Source of the DNA: Heyndrickxia camelliae | GTDB lineage: Bacteria; Bacillota; Bacilli; Bacillales; Bacillaceae_C | DNA length: 50,095 bases | Reading direction: 5' to 3' | Assembly (NCBI RefSeq): GCF_002844575.1 | Contig: NZ_PIQO01000028.1 | Location: 1 to 50,095, forward strand | Shown: in pieces, positions 8,021 through 17,726 of the stretch | Position numbering within the stretch: position 1 is the stretch's first letter | Layout: every line of letters begins with the position of its first letter | Notes under the pieces: model-generated | Told to the model about the DNA's origin: nothing | Database searches by the model: none | The model's input: only the letters and a program-made list of their open reading frames with translations | Position numbers and translations under genes: made by a program

Positions 8021-10210
8021 ATGGGAAAAAGTGTAGTAATTGCTGAGAAACCTTCTGTTGCACGTGATATTGCAAAAGTATTAAAGTGTACGAAGAAAGG
8101 AAATGGATTTTTGGAAGGTGACAAATATGTAGTCACATGGGCTTTAGGACATTTAGTAACCTTAGCAGATCCAGAAATGTATGATAATAAATATAAAACA
8201 TGGAATTTAGATGATCTTCCGATGCTTCCTGAACGCATGAAATTGGTAGTTATAAAACAAACCGGAAAGCAGTTTAACGCTGTAAAAGCTCAATTAAACC
8301 GCAGTGATGTCAATGAAATCATTGTAGCTACGGATGCAGGGAGAGAAGGGGAGCTAGTAGCACGTTGGATTATAGAAAAGTCGAAAATTAATAAGCCCAT
8401 TAAACGTCTATGGATTTCCTCTGTAACCGATAAAGCGATTAAAGATGGCTTTCATAACTTAAAGCCCGGAAAAGCTTATGAAAATTTATATGAATCGGCA
8501 GTGGCACGTTCAGAGGCGGATTGGTATATCGGTTTAAATGCAACCCGTGCGTTAACTACTAAATTTAACGCACAGCTAAATTGTGGTCGTGTGCAAACAC
8601 CAACGGTTGCGATGGTTGCTGCACGTGAAGACGAAATTAAGAATTTCAAGCCGCAAAACTATTATGGCATTGAGGCCCAGACAGATAAGATTAAATTAAC
8701 TTGGCAAGATGTTAATGGAAATACCCGAAGCTTTCAAAAAGAAAAAATGGAGAATATCGTTACATTACTTGGAAGTAAAAATGGCAAAATTATTTCCGTC
8801 GACCGTCAAGTTAAGAAAAAATTCGCACCTGCCCTTTATGATTTAACAGAATTACAACGTGATGCAAATAAAATATTTGGCTATTCAGCAAAAGAAACAT
8901 TGAATATCATGCAAAAGTTATATGAACAACATAAAGTGCTAACGTATCCTCGAACAGATTCACGTTACTTATCAACAGACATCGTTAGTACGCTTCCAGA
9001 ACGATTAAAGGCATGTGGTGCGGGGGAATATCGTTCCTTAACGAATAAAATATTAAAGAAGCCTATTAAACCTACAAGAGCATTTGTTGATGACAGTAAG
9101 GTAAGTGATCACCATGCCATCATTCCAACCGAAGGATTTGTGAATTTCTCTCATTTTTCTGATAAGGAACGCAAAATTTACGATCTTGTAGTAAAGCGAT
9201 TTATAGCAGTATTATATCCCGCCTATGAATATGAGCAATTAACCATACATGCAATAATTGGTGATGAGAAGTTTATCGCTCGAGGAAAAACAGTAATCTC
9301 CCCTGGTTGGAAAGAAGTGTATGAAAATCATTATGATGATGAAGAAACAACAGAGGATATAAAAGAACAATTATTACCTCGTCTTGAAAAAGGTGATGTA
9401 CTAAAGACGGAAAGAATTGCTCTGACATCTGGCCAAACAAAGCCACCTGCTCGTTTTACTGAAGCTACTTTATTATCAGCAATGGAAAACCCAACCAAGT
9501 ATTTGGAGACAAATGATAAAAAACTAGCTAATACGTTAAAATCAACTGGCGGTCTTGGTACTGTTGCAACTCGCGCAGATATCATTGATAAATTATTTAA
9601 TTCTTTCCTTATAGAAAAACGTGGCGGAAAGGAAATTTATATCACTTCGAAAGGACGGCAGCTTCTGGATTTAGTACCGGAGGAATTAAAGTCGCCTGCA
9701 ACTACAGCTGAGTGGGAGCAGAAGCTTGAACTTATTGCCAAGGGTAAGCTGAAAAAAAGTGTATTTATCAATGAAATGAAGAAACATACGAAAGATATAG
9801 TGGCGGAAATTAAAGCAAGTAATAAAAAATATAAACATGATAATATCTCTACAAAATCTTGCCCAGACTGTGGAAAGCCAATGTTAGAAGTTAACGGCAA
9901 GAAAGGGAAAATGCTTGTTTGCCAAGATCGAGAATGCGGTTATAGAAAAAACGTTGCACGTATAACGAATGCACGCTGCCCACAATGTAAAAAGAAACTA
10001 GAACTTCGTGGGGAAGGGGAAGGTCAAATATTCGCGTGTAAATGTGGATATCGAGAGAAATTATCAGCTTTTGAAGCTCGACGAAAAAAAGAGTCTTCTG
10101 GAAAAATGGATAAACGCTCTGTACAGAAATATTTAAATCAGCAAAGGAAGAATGAAGAGCCAATAAATAATCCATTTGCAGACGTACTAAAGGGTCTAAA
10201 ATTTGATTAA
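8021..10210 (+). CDS. topB: DNA topoisomerase III
   Basis: Type IA topoisomerase of 729 residues that passes single strands through a transient nick to resolve recombination and replication intermediates. The TOPRIM domain begins at once (VVIAEKPSVARDIAKVL) and includes the acidic segment ATDAGREGE. The catalytic tyrosine is Tyr309 in LTYPRTDSRYLS. Two C-terminal zinc-finger-like units follow, CPDCGKPM...CQDRECGYR and CPQCKKKLEL...CKCGYREK. AAAGGAG lies 9 nt before the ATG. Length and order match Bacillus TopB. It is transcribed alone. Confidence 0.96.
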   Translation: MGKSVVIAEKPSVARDIAKVLKCTKKGNGFLEGDKYVVTWALGHLVTLADPEMYDNKYKTWNLDDLPMLPERMKLVVIKQTGKQFNAVKAQLNRSDVNEIIVATDAGREGELVARWIIEKSKINKPIKRLWISSVTDKAIKDGFHNLKPGKAYENLYESAVARSEADWYIGLNATRALTTKFNAQLNCGRVQTPTVAMVAAREDEIKNFKPQNYYGIEAQTDKIKLTWQDVNGNTRSFQKEKMENIVTLLGSKNGKIISVDRQVKKKFAPALYDLTELQRDANKIFGYSAKETLNIMQKLYEQHKVLTYPRTDSRYLSTDIVSTLPERLKACGAGEYRSLTNKILKKPIKPTRAFVDDSKVSDHHAIIPTEGFVNFSHFSDKERKIYDLVVKRFIAVLYPAYEYEQLTIHAIIGDEKFIARGKTVISPGWKEVYENHYDDEETTEDIKEQLLPRLEKGDVLKTERIALTSGQTKPPARFTEATLLSAMENPTKYLETNDKKLANTLKSTGGLGTVATRADIIDKLFNSFLIEKRGGKEIYITSKGRQLLDLVPEELKSPATTAEWEQKLELIAKGKLKKSVFINEMKKHTKDIVAEIKASNKKYKHDNISTKSCPDCGKPMLEVNGKKGKMLVCQDRECGYRKNVARITNARCPQCKKKLELRGEGEGQIFACKCGYREKLSAFEARRKKESSGKMDKRSVQKYLNQQRKNEEPINNPFADVLKGLKFD

Positions 10211-10269
10211 CATTGATTCTCTGGAAAATGCAACAGGGGATTTATGTGAGAATATACACAAATTCTCCC

Positions 10270-10298
10270 TTGCACAATTCGAATTATTTTTATACAAT
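10270..10298 (+). promoter_or_regulatory. Sigma-A type promoter of trhO
   Basis: TTGCAC at 10270-10275 and TACAAT at 10293-10298 with 17-nt spacing, about 90 nt before the trhO start. Confidence 0.5.
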
Positions 10299-10385
10299 AA
10301 TTATTTGTAAGAGAAAAGTGTATATAAAAACGACAGCCTAAATACATTTATATCTTGCAAATATAAATCGATAGGTGGTAATAAC

Positions 10386-11357
10386 ATGTCTGAAACAAAG
10401 CCTTACAGAGTATTATTGTATTATTTTTACACGGAAATTGAAAATCCCGAAGAATTTGCTGCGGAGCACTTAAAATATTGTAAAGAGCTTGGTTTAAAAG
10501 GAAGAATCCTTGTTGCGCATGAAGGGATTAACGGAACAGTTTCTGGTCCGGTTGAAAAAACAGATGAGTACATGAATATGATGAAAAATGATCCTCGTTT
10601 TGAAGGAATTGTATTTAAAGTAGATGAAGCGGATGGCCATACATTCAAGAAAATGCACGTGCGACCACGCAAAGAACTTGTAACATTACGTTTAGAAGAG
10701 GATATAAATCCAAACGAACTAACTGGTAAATATTATAGTCCAAAAGAGTTTTTCGAAGCGATGCAAGATGAAAATACTGTCGTTTTAGATGCAAGAAATG
10801 ATTATGAGTATGAACTTGGACACTTCAGAGGAGCTATTAAGCCTGACATCGAAACATTTAGGGAATTACCAGATTGGGTTCGTGCTAATCGAGAAATGTT
10901 GGAAGGCAAAAAGATATTAACTTATTGCACTGGTGGCATTCGCTGTGAGAAATTTTCAGGATGGCTAGTGCGTGAAGGATTTGAGGATGTTGCTCAACTT
11001 CATGGGGGAATTGTTACTTATGGTAAGGACCCAGAGGTGAAAGGTGAGTTATGGGATGGTAAATGCTATGTATTCGACGAGCGTATTGCTGTTCCAATCA
11101 ACCAAAAAGAGCATGTTGTTGTAGGGAAGGATTATTTTACAGGCGAGCCTTGTGAGCGTTATGTGAACTGTGCAAACCCGGAGTGTAATAAGCAAATCCT
11201 TTGCTCTGAAGAAAATGAACATAAATATTTACGCGGTTGTTCACATGAATGTCGTGTTCATCCTCGAAATCTTTATATAAAAGAACATGGTTTAACACAA
11301 GAAGAAGTAGAAGAAAGATTAAGAAGAATTGAAGAAGAAAATACAGTGACAATGTAA
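10386..11357 (+). CDS. trhO: tRNA uridine(34) hydroxylase TrhO (rhodanese family)
   Basis: Catalyses oxygen-dependent formation of 5-hydroxyuridine at the wobble position of tRNA, the first step to 5-methoxyuridine in Bacillus. The N-terminal acylphosphatase-like part contains [17 protein letters not shown]. The rhodanese domain has [13 protein letters not shown] and the active-site loop [13 protein letters not shown] with Cys181. The C-terminal Cys-rich tail ([17 protein letters not shown]) is typical of the YceA/YbfQ group. The 323-residue length is normal. GATAGGTGG precedes the ATG. It is monocistronic with its own terminator. Confidence 0.93.
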   Translation: MSETKPYRVLLYYFYTEIENPEEFAAEHLKYCKELGLKGRILVAHEGINGTVSGPVEKTDEYMNMMKNDPRFEGIVFKVDEADGHTFKKMHVRPRKELVTLRLEEDINPNELTGKYYSPKEFFEAMQDENTVVLDARNDYEYELGHFRGAIKPDIETFRELPDWVRANREMLEGKKILTYCTGGIRCEKFSGWLVREGFEDVAQLHGGIVTYGKDPEVKGELWDGKCYVFDERIAVPINQKEHVVVGKDYFTGEPCERYVNCANPECNKQILCSEENEHKYLRGCSHECRVHPRNLYIKEHGLTQEEVEERLRRIEEENTVTM

Positions 11358-11386
11358 AAAAGATAGCATTCGCTATCTTTTTTTTA
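11356..11386 (+). terminator. Intrinsic terminator of trhO
   Basis: Stem AAAGATAGC / GCTATCTTT with a 3-nt loop followed by eight T residues, starting right after the trhO stop codon. Confidence 0.9.
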
Positions 11387-11493
11387 CTGTTTTATACTTC
11401 CTGCATTATCCAAATTATTAAAGATTTACTTTTAAAATAGGAAAGCTTTAGTATATACTAATGGATAGGTTGAGTGAAGGCGGGTGCAACTTA

Positions 11494-14037
11494 TTGAAAC
11501 TGAATAAGAAGATATTAAACATATTAAAATTCTTATTCCCAGTACTGCTTCTATTATTTATTTTTTTTGAATCGAGAAAAATGATAAAGAATTTTGATAT
11601 ACATTTAATCAAAAATCACCTAGATCAAATAAATGTTCACAATCTTACCATTATTATTATACTGGGTATTATTGCTGTTTCCCCGATGATATTGTATGAC
11701 CAGGTATTAAACCGAATTCTGCAACTTGGGGTCCCAAAATTCGAAATGGCTAAATATTCTTTTACAATAAATACGTACTCCAATTTTATTGGTTTTGGCG
11801 GTGTAGCAGGTTTAAGTTTAAGAACCTACTTTTTTAAAGGAAAATTTAAAAATCGTGGGAAATTGGTAAAAAACATTGCTCAAATATCGCTTTTCTACTT
11901 AGTAGGACTTTCCATTTTGAGCTGGGTTGTATCATTCGGTATTATGCAAACTACCTTTTTGGCAGGAATGAAATGGATTAAATTAGCTGTATGGGGAATA
12001 AGTTTATATGCTCCTCTCCTTATTTTCTTGACAAAATGGAGAGAACACAAGGATGATGGGCAGCATTTTCAGACGGTTCATATATTAGAACTTGCTTTAA
12101 TTTCCATACTGGAATGGATGTTTGCCATTTTACTATTCTTGTCTATTGCGAATATACTCCATATACATATTAGTTTTCGGGAATTATTTCCGATATTTAT
12201 AGTTGCCTCATGCGCAGGAATAGTAAGTATGATTCCTGGTGGAATTGGCTCATTTGATTTGGTTATGTTACTTGGGTTTGAAAGCATTCATATACCGACA
12301 GAAAGTATTTTGCTAATTTTACTTTTCTATAGAATCAGTTATTATATAGTTCCATTTATTATTGGAACCATTTTGCTTGTAAAGAAATTGTGGAATGAAT
12401 TAGATGAACCGTATAGGCAGGTCATTCATTTTTTAGCAAGAAATATAAGCCATTGGATAATTACGATACTTGTATTTTTCTCGGGAATCATTCTACTAGT
12501 CTCGGCTTCACTTCCTGGTGTTTTGGAAAGAATTAAATTCTTAAGGGAGTTTCTCTCTTTTCCAATCATGAATCTATCCCATCAGTTATCTGTTGCTGCC
12601 GGTTTATTATTGCTTTTTTTATCAAGGGGAATTGAATACAGGGTAAAATGGGCTTATTATTTCACCATGTTCATGTTAATTTTTGCAGCAATGCTTTCTA
12701 TTACGAAAAGTTTTAATTATGAACAGGCTGTTTTTTTAATCGTAGTTGCGTTTATCTTATGGTTATCTAAAAAAAGCTTTTACCGTATTAACTTTGTTGT
12801 AACATGGGGTAGAGCTGCAATAGATTTTGTAGTAATTGTTTTCTTTATTGCAATGTATCTTTTTATCGGATTTATGAATTTGCCGGAACATAGTGAGAAA
12901 ATGAAAATTCCTTACTTTATACGAAAATACATGATTTTAGATCCTGGCGATTTATTTAAAAGTGCGATTTTAGGTTTAATTATTGCAATGACTGTGATTT
13001 ATTTTGTGTATTGGCTTAGAAAACCTTACGAAGCTCAGTTTCGTTCTTCTATTCACGAGGAAGATAGAATTATGAAACATTTGCAAAAATATGGCGGAAC
13101 TGTTTTATCTCATTTAGTCTTTTTACATGACAAGATGATTTATTGGAGCCAATCAGGAAACGTATTGTTTGTCTTTCAAAAATATGCGGACAAGCTAATA
13201 GTTCTTGGAGATCCGGTTGGCGACGAAAGAGAATTTCATGATTGTATTGAAGAATTTCATGATGTTGCCAATTTATATGGCTACACCCCTGTATATTATG
13301 AGGTGAATAAGGAATTGCTTCCGATGCTCCATGAAAATGGCTATGACTTTTTCAAACTAGGGGAAGAAGCATATGTAAATGTCGAGGAATTTTCTTTATC
13401 CGGTAAGAAAATGAAAAATTTAAGAGCAGTGAAAAATAAATTGGAAAGAGAAGGCTTTACCTTTGATGTTGTACAACCCCCGTTCTCAGAAGAGTTGATG
13501 TCACGTTTGCAGTTTATTTCAGAGGAATGGTTGCAAGGAAGGTTGGAAAAGGGCTTTTCACTTGGTTTTTTTGATAAAGATTATTTAAATTTGGGGCCAA
13601 TTGCTATTGTGAAGAACGAAGCGGGAGTTCCCATTGCTTTTACTTCTTTAATGCCGAAATATGATGATCACGAAACATTATCTTTGGACCTGATGCGTCA
13701 ATTATCAAATGTCCCGCCGGGAATTATGGACTTTATGTTTCTTCATCTATTTGAATGGGCTGGTCAAAAGGGATATAAGCGATTTAACATCGGCATGGCA
13801 CCTTTGGCAAATGTCGGATTATCAAAGTACTCTTTTTTAGGGGAGAAGCTAGCTTCTCAAATATACTTACATGGGAGTTTTATCTACCATTTTAAAGGGT
13901 TGAAAAATTTTAAAGAAAAATACGCAGATTCTTGGGAACCTAAATATATGGCATATCGAAAGAAAACTTCCCTTCCACTAACCATGATTCAAGTAGCACT
14001 GCTAATAGCAAAAAAACGCCCGAATACCGAAGAATGA
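11494..14037 (+). CDS. mprF: Phosphatidylglycerol lysyltransferase MprF
   Basis: Bifunctional membrane protein that lysinylates phosphatidylglycerol using Lys-tRNA and flips the product to the outer leaflet, reducing sensitivity to cationic peptides. The N-terminal 530 residues or so hold about 14 hydrophobic helices, with the flippase signature SMIPGGIGSFDLVMLLG. The cytosolic C-terminal part is the GNAT-like DUF2156 synthase domain (HDKMIYWSQSGNVLFVF, LGDPVGD, NIGMAPLANVGLSKYS). TTG at 11494 is preferred over ATG at 11461 because AAGGCGGGTG lies just upstream and the resulting N-terminus (MKLNKKILNILKFLF) resembles known MprF starts. It encodes 847 residues. Confidence 0.94.
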   Translation: MKLNKKILNILKFLFPVLLLLFIFFESRKMIKNFDIHLIKNHLDQINVHNLTIIIILGIIAVSPMILYDQVLNRILQLGVPKFEMAKYSFTINTYSNFIGFGGVAGLSLRTYFFKGKFKNRGKLVKNIAQISLFYLVGLSILSWVVSFGIMQTTFLAGMKWIKLAVWGISLYAPLLIFLTKWREHKDDGQHFQTVHILELALISILEWMFAILLFLSIANILHIHISFRELFPIFIVASCAGIVSMIPGGIGSFDLVMLLGFESIHIPTESILLILLFYRISYYIVPFIIGTILLVKKLWNELDEPYRQVIHFLARNISHWIITILVFFSGIILLVSASLPGVLERIKFLREFLSFPIMNLSHQLSVAAGLLLLFLSRGIEYRVKWAYYFTMFMLIFAAMLSITKSFNYEQAVFLIVVAFILWLSKKSFYRINFVVTWGRAAIDFVVIVFFIAMYLFIGFMNLPEHSEKMKIPYFIRKYMILDPGDLFKSAILGLIIAMTVIYFVYWLRKPYEAQFRSSIHEEDRIMKHLQKYGGTVLSHLVFLHDKMIYWSQSGNVLFVFQKYADKLIVLGDPVGDEREFHDCIEEFHDVANLYGYTPVYYEVNKELLPMLHENGYDFFKLGEEAYVNVEEFSLSGKKMKNLRAVKNKLEREGFTFDVVQPPFSEELMSRLQFISEEWLQGRLEKGFSLGFFDKDYLNLGPIAIVKNEAGVPIAFTSLMPKYDDHETLSLDLMRQLSNVPPGIMDFMFLHLFEWAGQKGYKRFNIGMAPLANVGLSKYSFLGEKLASQIYLHGSFIYHFKGLKNFKEKYADSWEPKYMAYRKKTSLPLTMIQVALLIAKKRPNTEE

Positions 14038-14058
14038 AGGGTGTTCGGGTGTTTTTTT
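14011..14058. terminator. Terminator overlapping the mprF stop codon
   Basis: A 12-bp stem from CGCCCGAATACC (14017-14028) and GGTGTTCGGGTG (14040-14051), with two G-U pairs and a T-run after it. An A-run in front lets it also serve the minus strand, where pepF ends 140 nt away. Confidence 0.8.
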
Positions 14059-14193
14059 GTTTAATAATTTATAAAATAAACACTTCTTTTGAAATGCCTA
14101 TTTCACTAGCACAAAATACCTCGCTGTGTTTCCTTTATCTCAGTTAAAGTCTCCGTAATAGATACGATGATGAACAACACACTTTTACGTTTA

Positions 14194-16005
14194 TTATTCA
14201 TAGCTCTTTTCTAATTCATCCACCAAATATCCAACATAAGAAACGGCTTTTCGAATTGCATCCGGTTTAGACATATCAACGCCTGCTTTTTTAATTAAAT
14301 CTAGCGGTTTTAAAGTACCACCTGATTTTAAGACATCTAACCAACGGTCGACAGCAGGTTGACCATCCTCCTGAATCATTTGGGAAACTGCAGTAGATAC
14401 TGTCAAACCTGCGGAATACGTATATGGATAAAGACCCATATAATAATGAGGTTGACGCATCCATGTTAAGCTTGCTCCTTCATCTAATTCTACAGCATCA
14501 CCCCAGAAATTCGCCAATGCCTCATATTTTTGCTCACAGAGTACTTTTGCAGTCAATGGTTTTCCAGCTTCAGCAAGGTTGTATACTCTTCTTTGGAATT
14601 CTCCTTCGAGAAGATGAGTAACAAAATTATGATAGTACGTACCTAATAAACTTGAAATAACCCAACGTTTCATACGCTTATCATTTGTTTTCGAAAGAAT
14701 ATGATTTGCTAGTAATAACTCGTTCATCGTGGACGGTGCTTCCACAAAATACATCGACGGACGAGTATTCACAATTCGTTGATTTTTTCCTGCTAGATAG
14801 AAGTGCCCAGCATGCCCTAATTCATGTGCTAGGACAAATGCACCGCGCATTGTGTCAGTCCATGTAATTAAAATGTATGGATGAACTCCATAAGGACTGG
14901 AGCAAAATGCACCTGTTGACTTTCCAATATTATCTGCAAAATCCACCCATCTTTGTGATAAGGCAGTTTTCATAATTTGGCTGTATTCTGGCCCCATTAC
15001 CTCAAGGGCATCCAAAATCATATTAGCAGCTTCACTAAACGTTGTTTTAGGGTTGAATTCAGGATCTAATGGAGCTTTTAAGTCACAAAATAACATTTTA
15101 TCTAATCCTAATTCACGCTGCTTTAATTTAGCAAACCGCTGCATATGTGGTGCCAATTCCGTTTGAATAATATCTAATTGATTATTGTACATTTCTTCTG
15201 TTACTTGTTGTGGTTGTAGAAGCATCTCTGTTACAGAAGCATACTTACGAGCACGTGATAAAGCAACTTGTTTTTTTACTTCTGTAGCATAGGTTCCAGC
15301 AAAAGTATTTTTATATTGTTCTAACGTTTTGATAAATGAATCATACGATTTTCTTCGAATTTCTGTATTAGGAGATAATTCATAACGGTCCTCATAAAGA
15401 GCAAAGGACATTGGTAATGCAGTGCCATTGTCATCGATTGAGTCAAATTGCATATCAGATGATTTTCCAAGCTGATAAATAGTATATGGTGAATTATGTA
15501 TTTCACTTAAGGACGCTAACAGTTCTTCGACTTCAGGTGAAAGGACATATTTCTTTTTGTCTAATAATTCTTGGAGCTTATTTTTAAATACTGTTAATTC
15601 TGTCTCTTCTTGTAAATATTGTTCTACAGTTCCTACAGGTAGTGATAATATTTCTGTTTCTATAAATGATATAGCGGCGCCTAATTTTGCCAGCATTCCT
15701 GCTAATAAAGAAGAATTTGCCTGGTTAACAGGATTTGACCCATCCTCGGAAGACCTTAAGCTTGCATATGTAGCCACTCTTACGATACGAATTTGGAGTT
15801 TTTCCTCGGCAGTTAAACAATTTAATAATACTTTTGCACCCGTGTGAAGCTTACCTTTAAACTGAGTCACGTTTGAAATATCGTTTTCAATAGAGTGAAG
15901 CTCTGCTTCCCATTGTTCGTCTGTTGAAAATAAATCTCCTAAATTCCAAGTATGTTCAACAGGAACCTCTGAACGTTTCAATCGTTTTTCAATGGTTTTC
16001 TGCAT
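14194..16005 (-). CDS. pepF: Oligoendopeptidase F (M3 family)
   Basis: Cytosolic zinc metallopeptidase that hydrolyses short peptides, involved in peptide turnover. The HExxH zinc motif is H394-E-L-G-H398 within VLAHELGHAGHFYLAG; further downstream the segment VEAPSTMNELLL should supply the third zinc ligand. The 603 residues match Bacillus PepF/YjbG. The frame opens at 16053, but ATG at 16005 follows GAGGAGG by 8 nt and starts MQKTIEKRLKRSEVPVEHTW, the usual N-terminus. It is transcribed alone; no clear terminator of its own is seen. Confidence 0.94.
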   Translation of the reverse strand: MQKTIEKRLKRSEVPVEHTWNLGDLFSTDEQWEAELHSIENDISNVTQFKGKLHTGAKVLLNCLTAEEKLQIRIVRVATYASLRSSEDGSNPVNQANSSLLAGMLAKLGAAISFIETEILSLPVGTVEQYLQEETELTVFKNKLQELLDKKKYVLSPEVEELLASLSEIHNSPYTIYQLGKSSDMQFDSIDDNGTALPMSFALYEDRYELSPNTEIRRKSYDSFIKTLEQYKNTFAGTYATEVKKQVALSRARKYASVTEMLLQPQQVTEEMYNNQLDIIQTELAPHMQRFAKLKQRELGLDKMLFCDLKAPLDPEFNPKTTFSEAANMILDALEVMGPEYSQIMKTALSQRWVDFADNIGKSTGAFCSSPYGVHPYILITWTDTMRGAFVLAHELGHAGHFYLAGKNQRIVNTRPSMYFVEAPSTMNELLLANHILSKTNDKRMKRWVISSLLGTYYHNFVTHLLEGEFQRRVYNLAEAGKPLTAKVLCEQKYEALANFWGDAVELDEGASLTWMRQPHYYMGLYPYTYSAGLTVSTAVSQMIQEDGQPAVDRWLDVLKSGGTLKPLDLIKKAGVDMSKPDAIRKAVSYVGYLVDELEKSYE

Positions 16006-16222
16006 GTATAATCCTCCTCTATAAAAATAAGAATAGTGGGAACGTTTCGTCACCCTAACAAATTTTATTATATATTATATTGAAAAGTTTGAATATGGAA
16101 AATTAACTTTTAATAAACAGATTTAATAGGGAATTTTTTCAAATCATAAAAAAAAGGAAGAACTCACAAAATAATTTCGTTCACATGAACAAATGAATAA
16201 GCTTAACAATGGAGGGAAAACC

Positions 16223-16429
16223 GTGACAGTAATTAACAATATAAAACAAACCGTTTCCGGCTTAAAAAGTGCACAAGCAAATTTAGAAAGTTTTGCCTTG
16301 GCAACCGATAATCAACAAGCTAAGCAGCTTTATCAGTCTTGTGCTCAACAAACACAATCTATTATTGATACTTTAACACCAAGAATGAATGAGGTTGAAC
16401 AAGAAGAACCACAATATAAACAACAATAA
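16223..16429 (+). CDS. DUF1657 domain protein (first copy)
   Basis: A 68-residue predicted all-helical protein, MTVINNIKQTVSGLKSAQAN..., matching the DUF1657 family, whose members are found next to spoVA genes and DUF421 genes in spore-formers. Start GTG at 16223 lies 6 nt after GGAGGG (16211-16216); an upstream ATG at 16193 has no such site. It ends with QEEPQYKQQ, close to the EEPQYKG end of the next gene, so the two are diverged duplicates. It is the first gene of a three-gene unit ending in a DUF421+DUF1657 fusion. A role in the spore inner membrane is inferred from family context; no clear sporulation promoter was found. Confidence 0.88.
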   Translation: MTVINNIKQTVSGLKSAQANLESFALATDNQQAKQLYQSCAQQTQSIIDTLTPRMNEVEQEEPQYKQQ

Positions 16430-16435
16430 ATTCTA

Positions 16436-16482
16436 AAGGTCTACTGCGGCGGAGCGTACAGTAGCCTCCGCCAGTAGACCTT
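16436..16482 (+). repeat. GC-rich inverted repeat between the two DUF1657 genes
   Basis: Arms AAGGTCTACTG + GGCGGAG and CTCCGCC + AGTAGACCTT pair over about 18 bp with a single bulged C and a 10-nt loop. There is no T-run after it. It could be an mRNA processing or stability hairpin, or a small mobile palindrome. It stands out by its GC content in AT-rich surroundings. Confidence 0.7.
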
Positions 16483-16503
16483 GAAGCAAAAGGATGAAGA
16501 AAA

Positions 16504-16707
16504 ATGACAATTGCCTCAGATGTGAAAAATTGTATAGCAAGCCTTAGTGGCGCCAAAAATAATTTTAGCCGATTAGCTCTTCTTTCCAGAGATGATGAAG
16601 CGAAACGAGTCTTTCATGATTGTATGATGGAAACAGAAGAAATCATTCAAGATTTGCAAAGTAGAGTTTACGCTTTGGAGAGAGAAGAACCCCAATATAA
16701 GGGATAA
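16504..16707 (+). CDS. DUF1657 domain protein (second copy)
   Basis: A 67-residue helical protein of the DUF1657 family (ASLSGAKNNFSRLALLSRDD, then EAKRVFHDCMMETEEIIQDL). It aligns by eye with the first copy over its length, sharing the spacing of the L-A-N/F-LA and EAK(R/Q) positions and the EEPQYK end. AAAGGATGAAG precedes the ATG. It lies 74 nt after the first copy, across a strong hairpin, and 18 nt before the DUF421 gene. Function is unknown; the spore context is inferred. Confidence 0.86.
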   Translation: MTIASDVKNCIASLSGAKNNFSRLALLSRDDEAKRVFHDCMMETEEIIQDLQSRVYALEREEPQYKG

Positions 16708-16725
16708 TGAAAGGAGAGTGTGTAA

Positions 16726-17592
16726 ATGAACTTACCGGAGTGGCTAAATATTGTAATCAGGTCTTTTTCCTTACTTATTGTATTGTTTATCCTCACAAAG
16801 ATTCTTGGTAAAAAACAAATTTCACAACTCTCCCTATTTGAATATGTGGTTGGTATAACGATTGGAAATATTGCAGCGCAAACTTCCACGGGTGTAAAGG
16901 ACAATTTTTTTTACGGAGTTTGCAGTTTATTGGTCTGGACCATTATACCTCTTATTATTAGTATCAGCACCTTGAAAAATAAAAAATTAAGAGAGATTTT
17001 TGGAGGAAAATCAACGATTGTCATCAAAGATGGAAAAATCCAAGAAGATAATCTTAATAAAGAAAAATATAGTGTAGATAATTTAATGGAACTTCTGAGA
17101 AAGAAAAATGCCTTTAATATTGCAGATGTTGAGTTTGCTGTATTGGAGCCTAGCGGGGATTTAAGTGTTTTAATGAAAAAAGAAAGTCTACCATTGACTC
17201 CTAAAGATATTCATCTTAAGGTTCCATCTGAAAAGGAACCACAAACTGTTATAGTGGAGGGGAAAATATTAGATGAGCCATTAGGATTAACAGGATACAA
17301 TCGTGCATGGCTGGAGGCAGAGTTGCAAAAGTTAAATGTTGCCCTGGATAATGTAGTCGTTGGACAGGTCGATTCCTACGGTAAATTAACGGTAGATATT
17401 TATGATGATAAAATTCAAATTCCTAAATCACAGGAAAGAGCACTGTTGCTTGCCACTTTAAAAAAATGTCAAGCAGATATGGAGCTATTCACACTTGCAA
17501 CCCAATCAAAAGAAGCGAAACAAATGTATAAAAAGAATTCAGAAAGATTGTCCAATATGATTCAACGGGTAGAACATCTTCTGAACGAATAG
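16726..17592 (+). CDS. DUF421 membrane protein with C-terminal DUF1657-like domain (2Duf type)
   Basis: A 288-residue protein. It has about three N-terminal membrane helices, then the YetF-type DUF421 cytosolic domain (TIVIKDGKIQEDNL, LMELLRKKNAFNIADVEFAVLEPSGDLSV). The last 55 residues or so (ALLLATLKKCQADMELFTLA, then KEAKQMYKKNSERLSNMI) align with the two DUF1657 proteins encoded just upstream. This DUF421+DUF1657 fusion is the architecture called 2Duf in spoVA-2mob operons, where it has been linked to higher spore wet-heat resistance (established knowledge, from memory). Here no spoVA genes accompany it. AAAGGAGAG precedes the ATG by 7 nt, and a terminator follows. Confidence 0.88.
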   Translation: MNLPEWLNIVIRSFSLLIVLFILTKILGKKQISQLSLFEYVVGITIGNIAAQTSTGVKDNFFYGVCSLLVWTIIPLIISISTLKNKKLREIFGGKSTIVIKDGKIQEDNLNKEKYSVDNLMELLRKKNAFNIADVEFAVLEPSGDLSVLMKKESLPLTPKDIHLKVPSEKEPQTVIVEGKILDEPLGLTGYNRAWLEAELQKLNVALDNVVVGQVDSYGKLTVDIYDDKIQIPKSQERALLLATLKKCQADMELFTLATQSKEAKQMYKKNSERLSNMIQRVEHLLNE

Positions 17593-17620
17593 AACTCGTC
17601 CATCCGGCGAGTTTTTATTT
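17593..17620 (+). terminator. Terminator of the DUF1657-2Duf operon
   Basis: Stem AACTCG / CGAGTT with a short loop and a TTTTTATTTT tail, starting directly after the stop codon. Confidence 0.75.
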
Positions 17621-17694
17621 TATAAAAATTAGGTGCTTGTATTGTTAAGCTCGTTTTACATATTAACTGAAATTAGTGCATATAGAATTAAAGG

Positions 17695-17700
17695 TATAAT
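17695..17700 (+). promoter_or_regulatory. Candidate -10 element of the molybdenum hydroxylase operon
   Basis: A perfect TATAAT lies 27 nt before the first gene. The best -35 at 16-nt spacing is only TTAGTG (17673-17678), so activation by a regulator is possible. Confidence 0.35.
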
Positions 17701-17726
17701 TTATTCGTTCAGGAGGTTATATCCTT

